Shown here: piece after piece, positions 39,533 through 49,966 of the stretch | Layout of the letters: every line of letters begins with the position of its first letter | Numbering within the stretch: the stretch's first letter is position 1 | NCBI RefSeq assembly: GCF_004769635.1 | Contig: NZ_RQGH01000023.1 | Location: 62,001-126,000, forward strand | From: Leptospira jelokensis | GTDB taxonomy: Bacteria; Spirochaetota; Leptospiria; Leptospirales; Leptospiraceae | Reading direction: 5' to 3' | DNA length: 64,000 nucleotides | Position numbers and translations under genes: made by a program | Notes under the pieces: model-generated | The model's input: only the letters and a program-made list of their open reading frames with translations | Database searches by the model: none | Told to the model about the DNA's origin: nothing

Positions 39533-41719
39533 ATGAGACTGATACTCGTATCCAACAGGTTACCAGTCCAGTGGGATGGAACACCCAATGTCGGTGGACT
39601 TGCAACAGGCCTTTCTAGTTTTCTTTCCCATTGGAAATCATTAGGAAATGAAGTGTTATGGGTAGGTTGGCCTGGAAAATCCATTCCCGAAAAAGAACAA
39701 AACCAATATGCAAAAAAAATGTTGGAAGAACACGGAACCATACCTGTGTTTCTCAAACAAAAATTAGCTGATTCGTTTTACAATGGCTTTTGCAATAAAA
39801 CAATTTGGCCCTTGTTCCACTATTTCACCTCCAACTGTGAGTTTTCTGATGGTACTTTCTCTTCCTATGAAGAAGCAAATGAAGAATTTGCGAAAACAAT
39901 CAGAGGCATTTACCAACCAGGTGATTGGGTATGGGTTCATGACTACCACTTGTTTTTACTTCCGGGGATTTTACGAAGTGAATTTCCAAACATACTACTT
40001 TCATTTTTTTTGCACATCCCCTTTCCTACATTCGAAATCTTTCGTTTATTACCAGAACGAATCCATAGTAAAATTCTAAAAGGGATGTTAGGTGCGGATC
40101 TTATCGGATTCCATACTCAAAGTTATACACAATACTTTTTAAGATCCCTACTACGTTGTTTAGGGATTGAAAATGAACGTGGGATCATTTATTTTCAAAA
40201 TCATTTCACAAAAACCGCCGCCTTCCCCATGGGAATCAACGTGGAACAGTTCTCCAAATATGCAAGTTCGGCAGAATGTGATGCAATCGCAGATCAAATC
40301 AATACCAACCATAAAAAATTAAAACAAATTTTATCAGTAGATCGACTTGACTATACAAAAGGAGTTTTACAGAGATTAAATGCTTTTGAATTATTTCTGA
40401 AACAAAATCCTAATTGGATCAAACGATGTAAGTTAGTATTAGTTTTAGTTCCATCCCGAACTGATGTTCCCTCTTACCAATCCATGAAACGAGCGATTGA
40501 TGAAAAAGTGGGGGCGATTAACGGTAGTTTCGGAACTTTAGATTGGACTCCTATCTTATACCAATACAAAGGATTTCCATTTGAAGAACTAGTCCCATTG
40601 TACAAAAATACACATGTCATGTTAGTCACTCCCTATCGAGATGGAATGAATTTAGTTGCCAAAGAATTTTTGGTTTCTCAAAAAAATGGGATGTTAGTAT
40701 TAAGTGAGATGGCTGGGGCATCCGCAGAATTGCCTGAAGCAATCCTTGTAAATCCCAATGACTTAAATGGTATGGCATCTGCAATCAAAGAAGCCATTGA
40801 AATGGAAGAAACAGAAATCAAAAATCGAAACGAAGTAATGGTTACTCGATTAAAAGAAAATTCGGTAATGGAATGGGCAAAAAAAATATACACCGATACA
40901 GAAGACACTGCAAATCGAAATCAAAACTTCCAAACAAAGTCCATTCCACCAAACTCTGAAGCATTACTTCCGAAAACAAATGAACCAATCTTTATTATAT
41001 TTGATTATGATGGAACACTTGTTCCATTCCAATCCCTCCCTCATTTAGCAGTACCTACACAAGAACTTGTGGATTCCATTTCAAAACTATCACAGTTACC
41101 GAATGTTTCCATTGCGATCATTAGTGGTAGGGATCGAAAATTCTTAGAAACAATTTTCACTGGTTTACCATTACATTTAGTCGCCGAACATGGAGCTTGG
41201 CACAGACCACCTAACAAAAAGGAATGGAATTCCCTATTCCACTCAAACGCAGATTGGAAAAAAGAAATCAAATCACGTTTAGAAGAATTTACCAAACGTG
41301 TTCCTGGTTCCTTTGCAGAAGAAAAAGAATTTTCATTGGTATGGCATTTTCGGAATGCAGACCCCGATATTGGGCTCAATGCCGCAAGAGAGATGTTAGA
41401 CGAATTATCACAGATATCATCAAATAGCGGATTTTTTGTCCAAAGAGGGAATAAAATCATCGAAGTGAGAGAATATGGAACAGGGAAAGGCAAAGCAACA
41501 GTCAAAATCCTTCCAGATGCTCCATTGCAAACATTCGTATTCGGGGATGATACAACAGATGAAGATATGTTTCGCGAACTACCAGAAGAAGCGATTACCG
41601 TCAAAATTGGAAAATCCGAAACAATCGCAAAGTATCGATTTCAAAACACAGATGATGTACATATCTGGATCAAACATTTAATCAACCACATAACAAATGT
41701 AACTCATCATGCATCATAA
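39533..41719 (+). CDS. otsAB: Trehalose-6-phosphate synthase/phosphatase fusion
   Basis: Makes trehalose from UDP-glucose and glucose 6-phosphate in one 728-residue polypeptide. The N-terminal GT20 domain (1-460) has LILVSNRLPV, GGLATGLSSF, WVHDYHLFLLPGILR, HIPFPTFEIFR, the catalytic SVDRLDYTKGVLQRLNAF, and TPYRDGMNLVAKEF. The C-terminal HAD phosphatase (480-728) has D491-Y-D493-G-T and later FGDDTTDEDMF. The start at 39533 (MRLILVSNRL) fits OtsA better than the ATG 7 codons upstream. The GH15 gene overlaps its end by 11 bases. Confidence 0.92.
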   Translation: MRLILVSNRLPVQWDGTPNVGGLATGLSSFLSHWKSLGNEVLWVGWPGKSIPEKEQNQYAKKMLEEHGTIPVFLKQKLADSFYNGFCNKTIWPLFHYFTSNCEFSDGTFSSYEEANEEFAKTIRGIYQPGDWVWVHDYHLFLLPGILRSEFPNILLSFFLHIPFPTFEIFRLLPERIHSKILKGMLGADLIGFHTQSYTQYFLRSLLRCLGIENERGIIYFQNHFTKTAAFPMGINVEQFSKYASSAECDAIADQINTNHKKLKQILSVDRLDYTKGVLQRLNAFELFLKQNPNWIKRCKLVLVLVPSRTDVPSYQSMKRAIDEKVGAINGSFGTLDWTPILYQYKGFPFEELVPLYKNTHVMLVTPYRDGMNLVAKEFLVSQKNGMLVLSEMAGASAELPEAILVNPNDLNGMASAIKEAIEMEETEIKNRNEVMVTRLKENSVMEWAKKIYTDTEDTANRNQNFQTKSIPPNSEALLPKTNEPIFIIFDYDGTLVPFQSLPHLAVPTQELVDSISKLSQLPNVSIAIISGRDRKFLETIFTGLPLHLVAEHGAWHRPPNKKEWNSLFHSNADWKKEIKSRLEEFTKRVPGSFAEEKEFSLVWHFRNADPDIGLNAAREMLDELSQISSNSGFFVQRGNKIIEVREYGTGKGKATVKILPDAPLQTFVFGDDTTDEDMFRELPEEAITVKIGKSETIAKYRFQNTDDVHIWIKHLINHITNVTHHAS

Positions 41720-43484
41720 ATACAATACAGGAATTATCGGAAACGGTAGTTTCATTGCTCATATAAATACTTTTTCTGATATTGTGTGGTTGTGTTGGCC
41801 AAATTTTGATAGTTCCCCCATATTTGGAAAACTAATGGATCAAAACTGTGGAAATTTCAGAATTTCTCCGACAACAAAGATTCAATCTGTTAGCCAATCG
41901 TATTTGGAAAACACTAATATCTTAAAGACAGAGATCATTACAGAAACTGGTTCATTTGCTGTAATTGATTTTGCTCCCAGATACTATCAAAATGGGAACT
42001 TACGTTATAAAAGAAATCTTTACCGCAAAATAGTTCCGCTCTCTGGGGATATAAAAATCAAAGTTGAGCTAAATCCTACTTATGATTATGGAGAAACGAA
42101 ACTAATTCCAAAAATTTTCGCCGAGCAGATCCAATACGAAACAAATCAGTTTCAGTTTCATGTCCAATCAAACGTATCAGTGAATCAAATTTTGAAAGAA
42201 AACGAATTCCATCTGAACCAATCAATTTACTTAGTGCTTCATGAATCCGAGAAAATCGAAATTCCAATTTCGGAATTTGTAGAGGACGAACTAAGTAAAA
42301 CAAAACAATATTGGCAAAACTGGGTAAAACATTGCACCATTCCTAACTTTGCACAGAAACAACAAATTCGTTCTGCTCTTTGTTTGAAGCTCCACCAATT
42401 CCAAGAAACTGGTGCCATCATTGCTGCCTCTACCACAAGTTTGCCAGAATCACCTAACTCAGGTAGGAACTGGGACTATCGTTATTGTTGGTTACGAGAT
42501 GGATTTTATACATTGTTAGCCTTAACCAATCTTGGTCAGTTTGAAGAGTTAGAAAATTATTCGCAATACATTAGCAATCTAACTCCAACAAATGATGGTC
42601 GTTACCAACCTTTATACAGTATATTTGGAGAACATCTACTTGAAGAAAAAATATTATCCTTAGATGGGTATCAAGGCAATCAGCCAGTCCGAATTGGGAA
42701 TTCTGCCTACACACACAAACAAAATGATGCGTATGGACAAATCCTTTTATCATTATTGCCCCTGTATTCAGACGAAAGGATTCCTGAGAAAAATCGTTTT
42801 CACAACTTAAACCTTATCCAGAAACTTTTGGATCAAATTGAACTCACCATGGACGAACCAGATGCAGGACTATGGGAGTTTCGTAATTTTTCACAAAAAC
42901 ATTGTTATACGTATTTGTTCCACTGGATTGGGGCAAAAACAGCAAAAGAAATTGCATTAAAACTAGAAAAACAAGAATTGTTAGAAAAATCAGAACGTTT
43001 GATGCGAGAAGCTGAATTGAATATCGAATCTTGTTATGACAGTGAACTCGGATGTTATACACAAGCACAGGGCAAAAAAGACTTAGACGCTAGTTTATTA
43101 CAACTCATCACTCTCGGTTATTTAGAACCTCATTCAGAGAAAGCAAAATCACATATCAAAGCCATTGAAAGTCAATTAAAAACGAAAGAAGGATTTATCT
43201 ATCGATACCTTCATAAAGATGACTTTGGAAAACCAGAAACTACATTTTTAGTATGTACATTTTGGTACATAGAAGCCTTAGCCTGCATGGACCGCCTTGA
43301 TGAAGCCATCCATTTATTTGAGTATGTTTGTGGACATGCAAATCATCTCGGCTTATTCAGTGAAGACATAGAATCAAGTTCTGGGAACCAATGGGGAAAT
43401 TTTCCACAAACCTATAGCCATGTAGGCCTTGTGAATTCTGCCCACAAAATAGCTGTTAAGAAATCTAAAAGTCTTTTTTGGTAA
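41709..43484 (+). CDS. Glycoside hydrolase family 15 protein, possible trehalase
   Basis: A 591-residue cytoplasmic-looking protein with the GH15 layout: an N-terminal beta-sandwich domain (1-250; TGIIGNGSFIAHINTFSDIVWLCWPNFDSSPIFG) and a C-terminal (alpha/alpha)6 domain with NWDYRYCWLRDGFYTLLAL (about 252-270). GH15 contains glucoamylases, glucodextranases and trehalases; bacterial members next to otsAB are often trehalases. Overlap with otsAB by 11 bases argues for coupled control of trehalose. The exact substrate is inferred, not seen. Confidence 0.83.
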   Translation: MHHKYNTGIIGNGSFIAHINTFSDIVWLCWPNFDSSPIFGKLMDQNCGNFRISPTTKIQSVSQSYLENTNILKTEIITETGSFAVIDFAPRYYQNGNLRYKRNLYRKIVPLSGDIKIKVELNPTYDYGETKLIPKIFAEQIQYETNQFQFHVQSNVSVNQILKENEFHLNQSIYLVLHESEKIEIPISEFVEDELSKTKQYWQNWVKHCTIPNFAQKQQIRSALCLKLHQFQETGAIIAASTTSLPESPNSGRNWDYRYCWLRDGFYTLLALTNLGQFEELENYSQYISNLTPTNDGRYQPLYSIFGEHLLEEKILSLDGYQGNQPVRIGNSAYTHKQNDAYGQILLSLLPLYSDERIPEKNRFHNLNLIQKLLDQIELTMDEPDAGLWEFRNFSQKHCYTYLFHWIGAKTAKEIALKLEKQELLEKSERLMREAELNIESCYDSELGCYTQAQGKKDLDASLLQLITLGYLEPHSEKAKSHIKAIESQLKTKEGFIYRYLHKDDFGKPETTFLVCTFWYIEALACMDRLDEAIHLFEYVCGHANHLGLFSEDIESSSGNQWGNFPQTYSHVGLVNSAHKIAVKKSKSLFW

Positions 43485-43592
43485 AAAAGTTTGTACCAAA
43501 AAAAGGGATAATCACAAAGGAAGTTTTGTTTTTCCAATCCTAAATTTTTATCAAAACTAGTTTTCAATTTGTGATTGATAGGTGGAAAACCT

Positions 43593-45119
43593 ATGCAGAA
43601 TTTGTCTATGATTTCCTCAAAAAATCAGTCCCTTTCTTTGATCATTTCGATTTCTGCCCTATTATTACTGATACAATTTTTGATACGTGTAGATCTATTT
43701 TATATTTCCGACCCTCTCATCAAATGGATCCAAGTGGTCTCACTCTGGAATCAAAACTGGACAACAGAAAGTATACTTTTCCCTGCAAAGGATATGGATC
43801 CTTTGTTTTTGATGAGCCCCTTAAATGAAAATTTTGTTTTCCTTCACAAGGAACAACTCATCGGACAATACCCCATTGGTTTTACGTTTCTCTATTCTCT
43901 CCTTGGTCTTATCCAACACCAATACCTCCCCTACTTAAATTTTATTTATTTAGCACTTCTCATCCTTTTGATGACAAAAAATAAATTCCAAATTCCAGTC
44001 ATATTATTTGCCATATTGGGAACCGTGATTTTTCCACTTTTGATTGATTTTAGCGAAAACGGTTTATTCATCCTTTTATCAGCTTACGGGTATTACTTTC
44101 TCTTCAAAGCATTTGAGACTGAAAGATCAAAATATTGGGTATTTGGGAACATTTTATTTGGATTGTCACTTTGGTTACGATTGGAAGGAATCCTTTTATT
44201 CATTGCTGTTCATTTGGCAATTTTTTCCATCGAAGTTGTAACCAATAAAAAATCGGTTTGGAAAATCCTCCACCCAATCCGATACTCCATTTTCAGCTTA
44301 TTACTTTTTTCTTTTTTCCTTTGGAATGCCTACCGTTATTCGGATCCTCTTGGAACAAGGCACCTAACGAACTTTGGCCGGTTTGAAAAAACCATTCTGG
44401 ATCAATTCCAAATTTTTTTATCAATCGTTTTCACATTCCCAAAAAAAGAAATTTGGACTTTAGGTTTTTTCCTTCAAAGTCCAATTTATTTGATGGCAAT
44501 TCTCCATATGAAGAAAATGGATTTTAAAAACAAACCTTCACTTCGATTCCATTTGCTTTCCTCCATCATTTTTCTATTTTTTGTTGGAACCACATCACCT
44601 AACGATGGATTAACGTTAAATGGACGTTATCTTGCGAGTATGGTATTCCCACTCACTTACCTATTGAATGAGGTATTCAAAGACATCCAAAACCAAAAAC
44701 TAAAATACTATTCTGTAATGGCTTGGACCGCACTATGTTCGATTTTAATTCTCATTGTATTTTATTTTTCCAGTAAAGAATTGAAAAAACTAAAAACTGA
44801 ATTAACAAACTTTCAATCCAACTTGATTGTCACTACTAGTGAAGTTTTATCTGGAGGGTTTACACTCGATTTAATAGAAAAACAAGTGATTTGTGTGCGA
44901 AAAGATTTTCTTGTTCATTATTTTTATTATAATTTGAAACAAAACAATTTTCCTGAATTTTTACTCCTCAACTTAAAAAAAGAAACAAGTATGAGTGAAG
45001 AGGAAATAGATTCCTACCACGCATTGCTAAACGGATCAATTTCAAATGGATATGAATGCAAACCCGCTTCGGAATCGGCAAAAATCAAGAGCCAAAAATG
45101 CATTCATAAGAATTTTTAA
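43593..45119 (+). CDS. Multi-pass membrane glycosyltransferase-like protein
   Basis: A 508-residue protein with about 10-11 transmembrane helices and a C-terminal periplasmic tail. An early acidic loop after helix 1, the RLEGILLF segment and the helix spacing resemble GT39/GT83-like polyprenol-dependent transferases and the LA_3751/LA_3752-type Leptospira proteins. The start at 43593 is chosen because AGGTGG lies 10 bases upstream, within the six codons of the longer frame. It would transfer a sugar from a lipid carrier outside the inner membrane (inference). Confidence 0.6.
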   Translation: MQNLSMISSKNQSLSLIISISALLLLIQFLIRVDLFYISDPLIKWIQVVSLWNQNWTTESILFPAKDMDPLFLMSPLNENFVFLHKEQLIGQYPIGFTFLYSLLGLIQHQYLPYLNFIYLALLILLMTKNKFQIPVILFAILGTVIFPLLIDFSENGLFILLSAYGYYFLFKAFETERSKYWVFGNILFGLSLWLRLEGILLFIAVHLAIFSIEVVTNKKSVWKILHPIRYSIFSLLLFSFFLWNAYRYSDPLGTRHLTNFGRFEKTILDQFQIFLSIVFTFPKKEIWTLGFFLQSPIYLMAILHMKKMDFKNKPSLRFHLLSSIIFLFFVGTTSPNDGLTLNGRYLASMVFPLTYLLNEVFKDIQNQKLKYYSVMAWTALCSILILIVFYFSSKELKKLKTELTNFQSNLIVTTSEVLSGGFTLDLIEKQVICVRKDFLVHYFYYNLKQNNFPEFLLLNLKKETSMSEEEIDSYHALLNGSISNGYECKPASESAKIKSQKCIHKNF

Positions 45120-45163
45120 GTTGAAGCTTTGGCTTTTCTTGGAATACTTATGAACCGTAGGCT

Positions 45164-48100
45164 ATGGAAACAGACAGTGGCATCACTTTAGAGGAGGCAA
45201 AGGCAAAAATTAAGTATCTAGAGTCTCTTCTGAGGGAAAAAGAAGAGAACACCTACAGAACCTTTTTTGAAGAAGATGAAGATGCCGTTGTAATCCTTGA
45301 TTTGGAAACTCAACTTTTCATTGATTGTAATGTCAAACTCACTTCCCTCTTAGGATTTACAAAAACCGAGTTACAAAAGCTTTCCGTTTTTGATATCAGT
45401 CCAAAATACCAACCAAATGGACAACCTTCCGAAACCTTAGCCGTAAAATACATAGAAGATGGTTTTAAATTTGGAAACGTAAAGTTTGATTGGATCCATT
45501 TGAATCGAGAAGGTGAAGAAATCCCTTGCGAGGTCAAACTTCATAATTACGTCGGAAAAGATGGAAAACGTTTTGCCAAAGGTGTGCTACAAAAAAAAGA
45601 CACACTTGTTGAACTCAGAAACAAACTAAACCAAAAAGAAAAATTATTAGAAAAGGTAACCAAAACATTACCCGCAATCATTTATATCCAAGACCTAGCC
45701 ACTGACGAGTTTTTATACTTAAACAATAGCATTGAAAGTTTTTTGGGTTTTGAAGTCGAACCCATTCTTACTTATGACTACTTAATCAAAAACATACTTC
45801 ACCCTGATGACCTTCACCTCATCGATGCTCACGCAAAAAAAATGGTAGAAGAAAAAAATACAGAAATTTATGTATTAGACTTTCGTGTTTTCCATCAAAA
45901 TGGGAATGTCCATTGGTTTCGTGTTTGGGAAACCAATTTTTCATTTAATGTTGATGGAATCCCAACAGAAGTGTTAGGTGTAGCACAGGACATCACAGCA
46001 TCCAAAACAATAGAGTTACAATTAAAAAAACAAAATGAACTGAGTGAAGAAATTCGAAGGATTTCAAAATCAGGTGTATGGGAATGGAATGTTGAAACAA
46101 ACCAAATGTATTGGACACCGGACCTATACTACTTATTGAAAGTTGAACCAAACCAATTTAAACCAAACATTCAATCCTTAATTAATTTTTTTGCAAATGG
46201 CTGTAAGGAAAAGTTGGTGGATTCGTTAGTCAATGCAGAAAAAGAGAAGATACCATTCGACTTAGAACTAGAAATTCTGAGTGAACCTAATTTTTGGGTG
46301 AGAGTGCAAGGCAAAGCAATCCAATCAGAAACAAACGGAATCGTTATCATCGGAAGTATTGAAGATATAGATGATTCACGAAAAAAAAGAATAGCACTTT
46401 TAGAAAATGAAGCTCGTTTCCACAAAGTAGCAAACCAAACGGGGCTTATCATCTACGATTATGATATCAATCTCAATCAAATAGAATGGGATGGTGCCAT
46501 CAAATCAGTACTCGGTTATGAAATCGAAGAATTTAATCACTTAGATATCGAAGGTTGGCTAAATTTGATTCACCCCGACGATAGAATGTTTACAAAGGAA
46601 TTACTGGCAGATGCCATTGGAACGAGAAGTCCTTACCATGCCTTCTATCGACTTCGAAAAAAAGACAATTCATACATTCCGATCGAAGACAGGGGAACTT
46701 TTATTAGCAATGATATTACAGGTTCCAATCGACAAGTGGGTGTTTTAGAAAATGTATCTGCAAAATATGAATTCGAATTAAAATTACAAAGTAAAGAAGA
46801 ACGATTCCGTAATTTTTATAATTTTGCAAGTGAAGCCATCATCATCACAGATGGAGATATGATTTTAGATGCGAACCTCGCATTCAAAAAATTATTCGGT
46901 TACGATTTTATACACCATTTATCCGTAAAAGAAATTATTGCCGATCCATTGTGGAATGGAATCGATAACAAAGACAAAATTTTTTCACTAGAAGGAATCA
47001 AAAAAGACGGAACTTTAATTCCTATCCAAGTGAACAAAAAAGAAATAGAGGAAGGTAAGTTCATTATTTCTTTTATTGACTTAACTTTGATTAATGAAGC
47101 TGAATCAATTAAGCAAGCACTAAAAGAAATTCAAGAAAAAAACAATTTAATCATTACCCAAAAAATGGAATTAGAGAAGACAATCGAAGAATTAAAGTTA
47201 ACTCAATCACAATTAATTCTAAACGAAAAAATGGCTTCCTTAGGACAATTGATCGCAGGCATTGCTCATGAAATCAATAATCCAATGGGAGCTATCAAAG
47301 CATCAAGCCAACTCATCTTAGAAAATATTAAAAACCAAATCTTAAATCAAGAAAAAATCATCCAACTGCTCGCAAATAAACCTTTTGAAAAAAGGAAATT
47401 GTTTTTTAAATGGATGTCTGAGTCATTTGAAAAAAGAAACCAATTACATGGTTCAGAAGCAAGAAAACAAAAAAAACTGATCCAAGAAAAATTGGAATCC
47501 TTGGGTTGTAGAGATCCTGAATTCGTTTCGGAAGAAGTTGTGGATGCTGGTGTGCAACTTGGACTTCCGATCATTGAACATCTTTGCCATGAAGAGGATT
47601 TTTTAGATTTTTTCAATTACGGAATCCAGTACATTCATACTTCACAAAACTTAAACTCTATTTTAGAATCGATCCAAAGAGTATCCAAGATTCTTTATGC
47701 GTTAAAAAACTTTTCACATTTCGACAAAAAAGGAAACAAAATCAATACTGATTTGATCGCGAATATTGAAACAGTTTTAATTTTATATAATAGCCAAATG
47801 AAAAATGGAATCAAGATTATTCGTGACTATCCGGACTCACGTCTGTTCATCGATTGTTTTCCAGATGATTTGATTCAAGTTTGGACAAATTTAATTTTTA
47901 ATGCAATCCAAGCAATGTCCTACAAAGGTACATTAACGATTTCCATTCTATCGGAAACTGATCCTATTACAAAACGAAACTGGGCAAAAATTAATATCGC
48001 TGATACAGGATCTGGAATTCCAGATTCAATTAAAGATCGAATCTTTGAACCTTTTTTTACAACAAAGGAGTTAGGGGAAGGAAGTGGACTCGGTTTGGAT

Positions 48101-48205
48101 ATCGTTCGCCGAGTCGTACAGAAACATGATGGGAAAATTGAAGTTTTTTCAAAACCAGGAAATACAATTTTTACAATCATTTTACCAGTTTCAACCAACT
48201 CATGA
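45164..48205 (+). CDS. Multi-PAS hybrid-free sensor histidine kinase
   Basis: A 1013-residue soluble kinase. A short coiled coil is followed by about five PAS/PAC units (30-145, 160-285, 295-410, 415-535, 550-650), then a coiled linker and HisKA with GIAHEINNP (His702), and HATPase motifs NLIFNAIQAM, DTGSGIPDSI and GSGLGLDIVRRV at the end. Between the H-box helix and the second dimerisation helix (about 829 onward) there is an insertion of roughly 110 residues rich in Lys and Glu, not present in ordinary HisKA domains. No transmembrane segment, no receiver domain and no adjacent response regulator. Confidence 0.88.
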   Translation: METDSGITLEEAKAKIKYLESLLREKEENTYRTFFEEDEDAVVILDLETQLFIDCNVKLTSLLGFTKTELQKLSVFDISPKYQPNGQPSETLAVKYIEDGFKFGNVKFDWIHLNREGEEIPCEVKLHNYVGKDGKRFAKGVLQKKDTLVELRNKLNQKEKLLEKVTKTLPAIIYIQDLATDEFLYLNNSIESFLGFEVEPILTYDYLIKNILHPDDLHLIDAHAKKMVEEKNTEIYVLDFRVFHQNGNVHWFRVWETNFSFNVDGIPTEVLGVAQDITASKTIELQLKKQNELSEEIRRISKSGVWEWNVETNQMYWTPDLYYLLKVEPNQFKPNIQSLINFFANGCKEKLVDSLVNAEKEKIPFDLELEILSEPNFWVRVQGKAIQSETNGIVIIGSIEDIDDSRKKRIALLENEARFHKVANQTGLIIYDYDINLNQIEWDGAIKSVLGYEIEEFNHLDIEGWLNLIHPDDRMFTKELLADAIGTRSPYHAFYRLRKKDNSYIPIEDRGTFISNDITGSNRQVGVLENVSAKYEFELKLQSKEERFRNFYNFASEAIIITDGDMILDANLAFKKLFGYDFIHHLSVKEIIADPLWNGIDNKDKIFSLEGIKKDGTLIPIQVNKKEIEEGKFIISFIDLTLINEAESIKQALKEIQEKNNLIITQKMELEKTIEELKLTQSQLILNEKMASLGQLIAGIAHEINNPMGAIKASSQLILENIKNQILNQEKIIQLLANKPFEKRKLFFKWMSESFEKRNQLHGSEARKQKKLIQEKLESLGCRDPEFVSEEVVDAGVQLGLPIIEHLCHEEDFLDFFNYGIQYIHTSQNLNSILESIQRVSKILYALKNFSHFDKKGNKINTDLIANIETVLILYNSQMKNGIKIIRDYPDSRLFIDCFPDDLIQVWTNLIFNAIQAMSYKGTLTISILSETDPITKRNWAKINIADTGSGIPDSIKDRIFEPFFTTKELGEGSGLGLDIVRRVVQKHDGKIEVFSKPGNTIFTIILPVSTNS

Positions 48206-48255
48206 TTTAAATGACTTCATCTAACACATAACACTGGTTGATTGATAAAAATCCA

Positions 48256-48726
48256 TCACTCAACCCTTCCTTCTTCAGCAAGCAAAGTCTCTGCAACCTT
48301 CCATGAAAGAGCGATCTCATTCCACGTTCTGAACCCACGATAAAATTTACTTTTTTTAACAGCGGGACCACCTTCTTTCATTGCCCTTTCATGTTCCAAG
48401 GAATACACAAACTGATCCAAGGCAGATTCGTTTTTCCAAACTGTCATTGTCCATGCTCGATTCCCAAAAATTTCCCGACGGATGGCACCACCCAAATACC
48501 CTTCATTCTGGTCTAATTTTGATCTAACAGACGATACCCGGTCCCAGAAGATAGACCGTATCGAATACGAACCTTCAATTTCAACTTCGGTGATCGCAAT
48601 GACAACTGAGGAATCATTTGAAAGCATTGCATTCTTCGGATTTATATTTTTTTGGAAAGGTGTTGCAATCGTACAATATGAAAACCAATTCAAAAATGTA
48701 ATCATGATCAAATATCCAATTTTCAT
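48256..48726 (-). CDS. DUF3291-like (ABM-fold) exported protein
   Basis: A 156-residue protein with an N-terminal hydrophobic segment ending FSY before Cys18, likely a lipoprotein. The mature part has the dimeric alpha/beta barrel pattern of DUF3291 and related monooxygenase-like folds: RSIFWDRVSSVRSKLDQNEGYLGG, then WTMTVWKNESALDQFVYSLEHERAM. Enzymatic activity is unproven. Its ATG overlaps the stop of the SDR gene by 4 bases, making it the third gene of the DUF2141-SDR operon. Confidence 0.6.
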   Translation of the reverse strand: MKIGYLIMITFLNWFSYCTIATPFQKNINPKNAMLSNDSSVVIAITEVEIEGSYSIRSIFWDRVSSVRSKLDQNEGYLGGAIRREIFGNRAWTMTVWKNESALDQFVYSLEHERAMKEGGPAVKKSKFYRGFRTWNEIALSWKVAETLLAEEGRVE

Positions 48727-49511
48727 CCTTTGCCCCCAAAAACCATCTGTCCCATGATTTGTTTTAAAACAAAAGTCCTAAGGTTTCTTGGTAAAGTGAT
48801 TAGAGAATAACCAAGGAATTTTGATAAAAAACCAGGCCGAACTGTCACAGTTTTTCCTAATTGGCTCAGCACTTCCTTTGCAATTCCGTCTGGTGATTGT
48901 GCATTTCCCATGGTCATCCCAGCTCGATCTGCAAAATTCGTTTTTACAGGACCTGGAGCTACAGAGATTACATCGATTCCTTTATTTTTATATTCTCCTG
49001 ATATTGCCTCCGCAAAACTTTGAATAAATGCTTTGGTTGCGGCATAAGTAGATGTCCAAGGGACTCCCTGAAAACCAACCAAGGAGCCAAACAATACTAA
49101 TCCTCTTGGAGTATTATCTTTTCGATTTTGAATGAATTGGTGACAAATTTGAACAACCGACCTGCAATTGACATCAACCATCCTTAGTTCTGATTCTAAA
49201 TCCAAGGTATGAAATTGGCCACCAGTACCATACCCTGCTGCTAAAACTACCAAACCATAGTCTTTCGTTTTCAAACCTTCAACCAAATCTTTTATGTCCG
49301 AATTTTTACTTAAGTCTTTTGAATTTACCTCCACTTGAACTTTATACTTTGATTCAAGATCACTTTTGATCTCATTCAAACGTCGAAGATCACGTGCGAT
49401 TAAGGTTAAAGAATATCCATGTTTTGCCAATTCATATGCAAAATCTTTTCCGATTCCACTACTAGCGCCTGTTATAAGAGCAGATGATTTATATTTTCTA
49501 ATTCCTTTCAT
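48723..49511 (-). CDS. Short-chain dehydrogenase/reductase
   Basis: A 262-residue SDR of the classical type: TGASSGIGKDFAYELAKHG (14-32) binds the nucleotide, LAAGYG replaces the usual NNAG, and the catalytic Ser and Tyr-x-x-x-Lys are in FGSLVGFQGVPWTSTYAATKAF. A hydrophobic C-terminal tail (LGYSLITLPRNL) suggests membrane association. Substrate unknown. It lies between DUF2141 and DUF3291 genes with an 8-base gap and a 4-base overlap. Confidence 0.85.
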   Translation of the reverse strand: MKGIRKYKSSALITGASSGIGKDFAYELAKHGYSLTLIARDLRRLNEIKSDLESKYKVQVEVNSKDLSKNSDIKDLVEGLKTKDYGLVVLAAGYGTGGQFHTLDLESELRMVDVNCRSVVQICHQFIQNRKDNTPRGLVLFGSLVGFQGVPWTSTYAATKAFIQSFAEAISGEYKNKGIDVISVAPGPVKTNFADRAGMTMGNAQSPDGIAKEVLSQLGKTVTVRPGFLSKFLGYSLITLPRNLRTFVLKQIMGQMVFGGKG

Positions 49512-49519
49512 ATGATTGC

Positions 49520-49951
49520 CTATTGATTCAGTTTGATTTGAATATTTAAATTTGATTTTAGAAAAAATGCAGATTCATCAAAGGTAGGTGGGCCGAAGGG
49601 ATGCATTGGTGCATCCTTTGAAACACCCCAAGGTTCTTTTGGAAATCCAACAAAGGTAGTTTCCATTTTCCCGTTTGCATTTAAATCCTCCAAAACAGAA
49701 ACAGCATACAATTTTGATTGAAGACCCTTAAAATTGCAGATGGTTTTTTGCTCGTTTGATTCGACACCTAACACTCTCATGACAGCTTTTTTCTCTTCCG
49801 ACGGAAATCCATCCTGTGAAATAAAGATTCCACAACGAATCACAGATTGTTTTGATTTACGATTCAGAATTTCCACTTCTAAATCCAAAGCATGCACTGA
49901 TAAAACTGGCAGCAAAAGCACGAACCATAAATATTTTTTTAAACCTTCCAT
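49520..49951 (-). CDS. DUF2141 family periplasmic protein
   Basis: A 143-residue protein with a cleavable signal peptide (LWFVLLLPVLSVHA) and a beta-sandwich of the DUF2141 family: GIFISQDGFPSE, then YAVSVLEDLNANGKMETTFVGFPKEPWGVS, whose D-x-N-x-N-G-K-x-E loop is diagnostic. Function unknown. The start at 49951 is preferred over the frame's earlier Met because AAAGGGAG precedes it. First gene of a three-gene operon behind a strong inverted repeat. Confidence 0.78.
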   Translation of the reverse strand: MEGLKKYLWFVLLLPVLSVHALDLEVEILNRKSKQSVIRCGIFISQDGFPSEEKKAVMRVLGVESNEQKTICNFKGLQSKLYAVSVLEDLNANGKMETTFVGFPKEPWGVSKDAPMHPFGPPTFDESAFFLKSNLNIQIKLNQ

Positions 49952-49966
49952 TCCAACACTCCCTTT

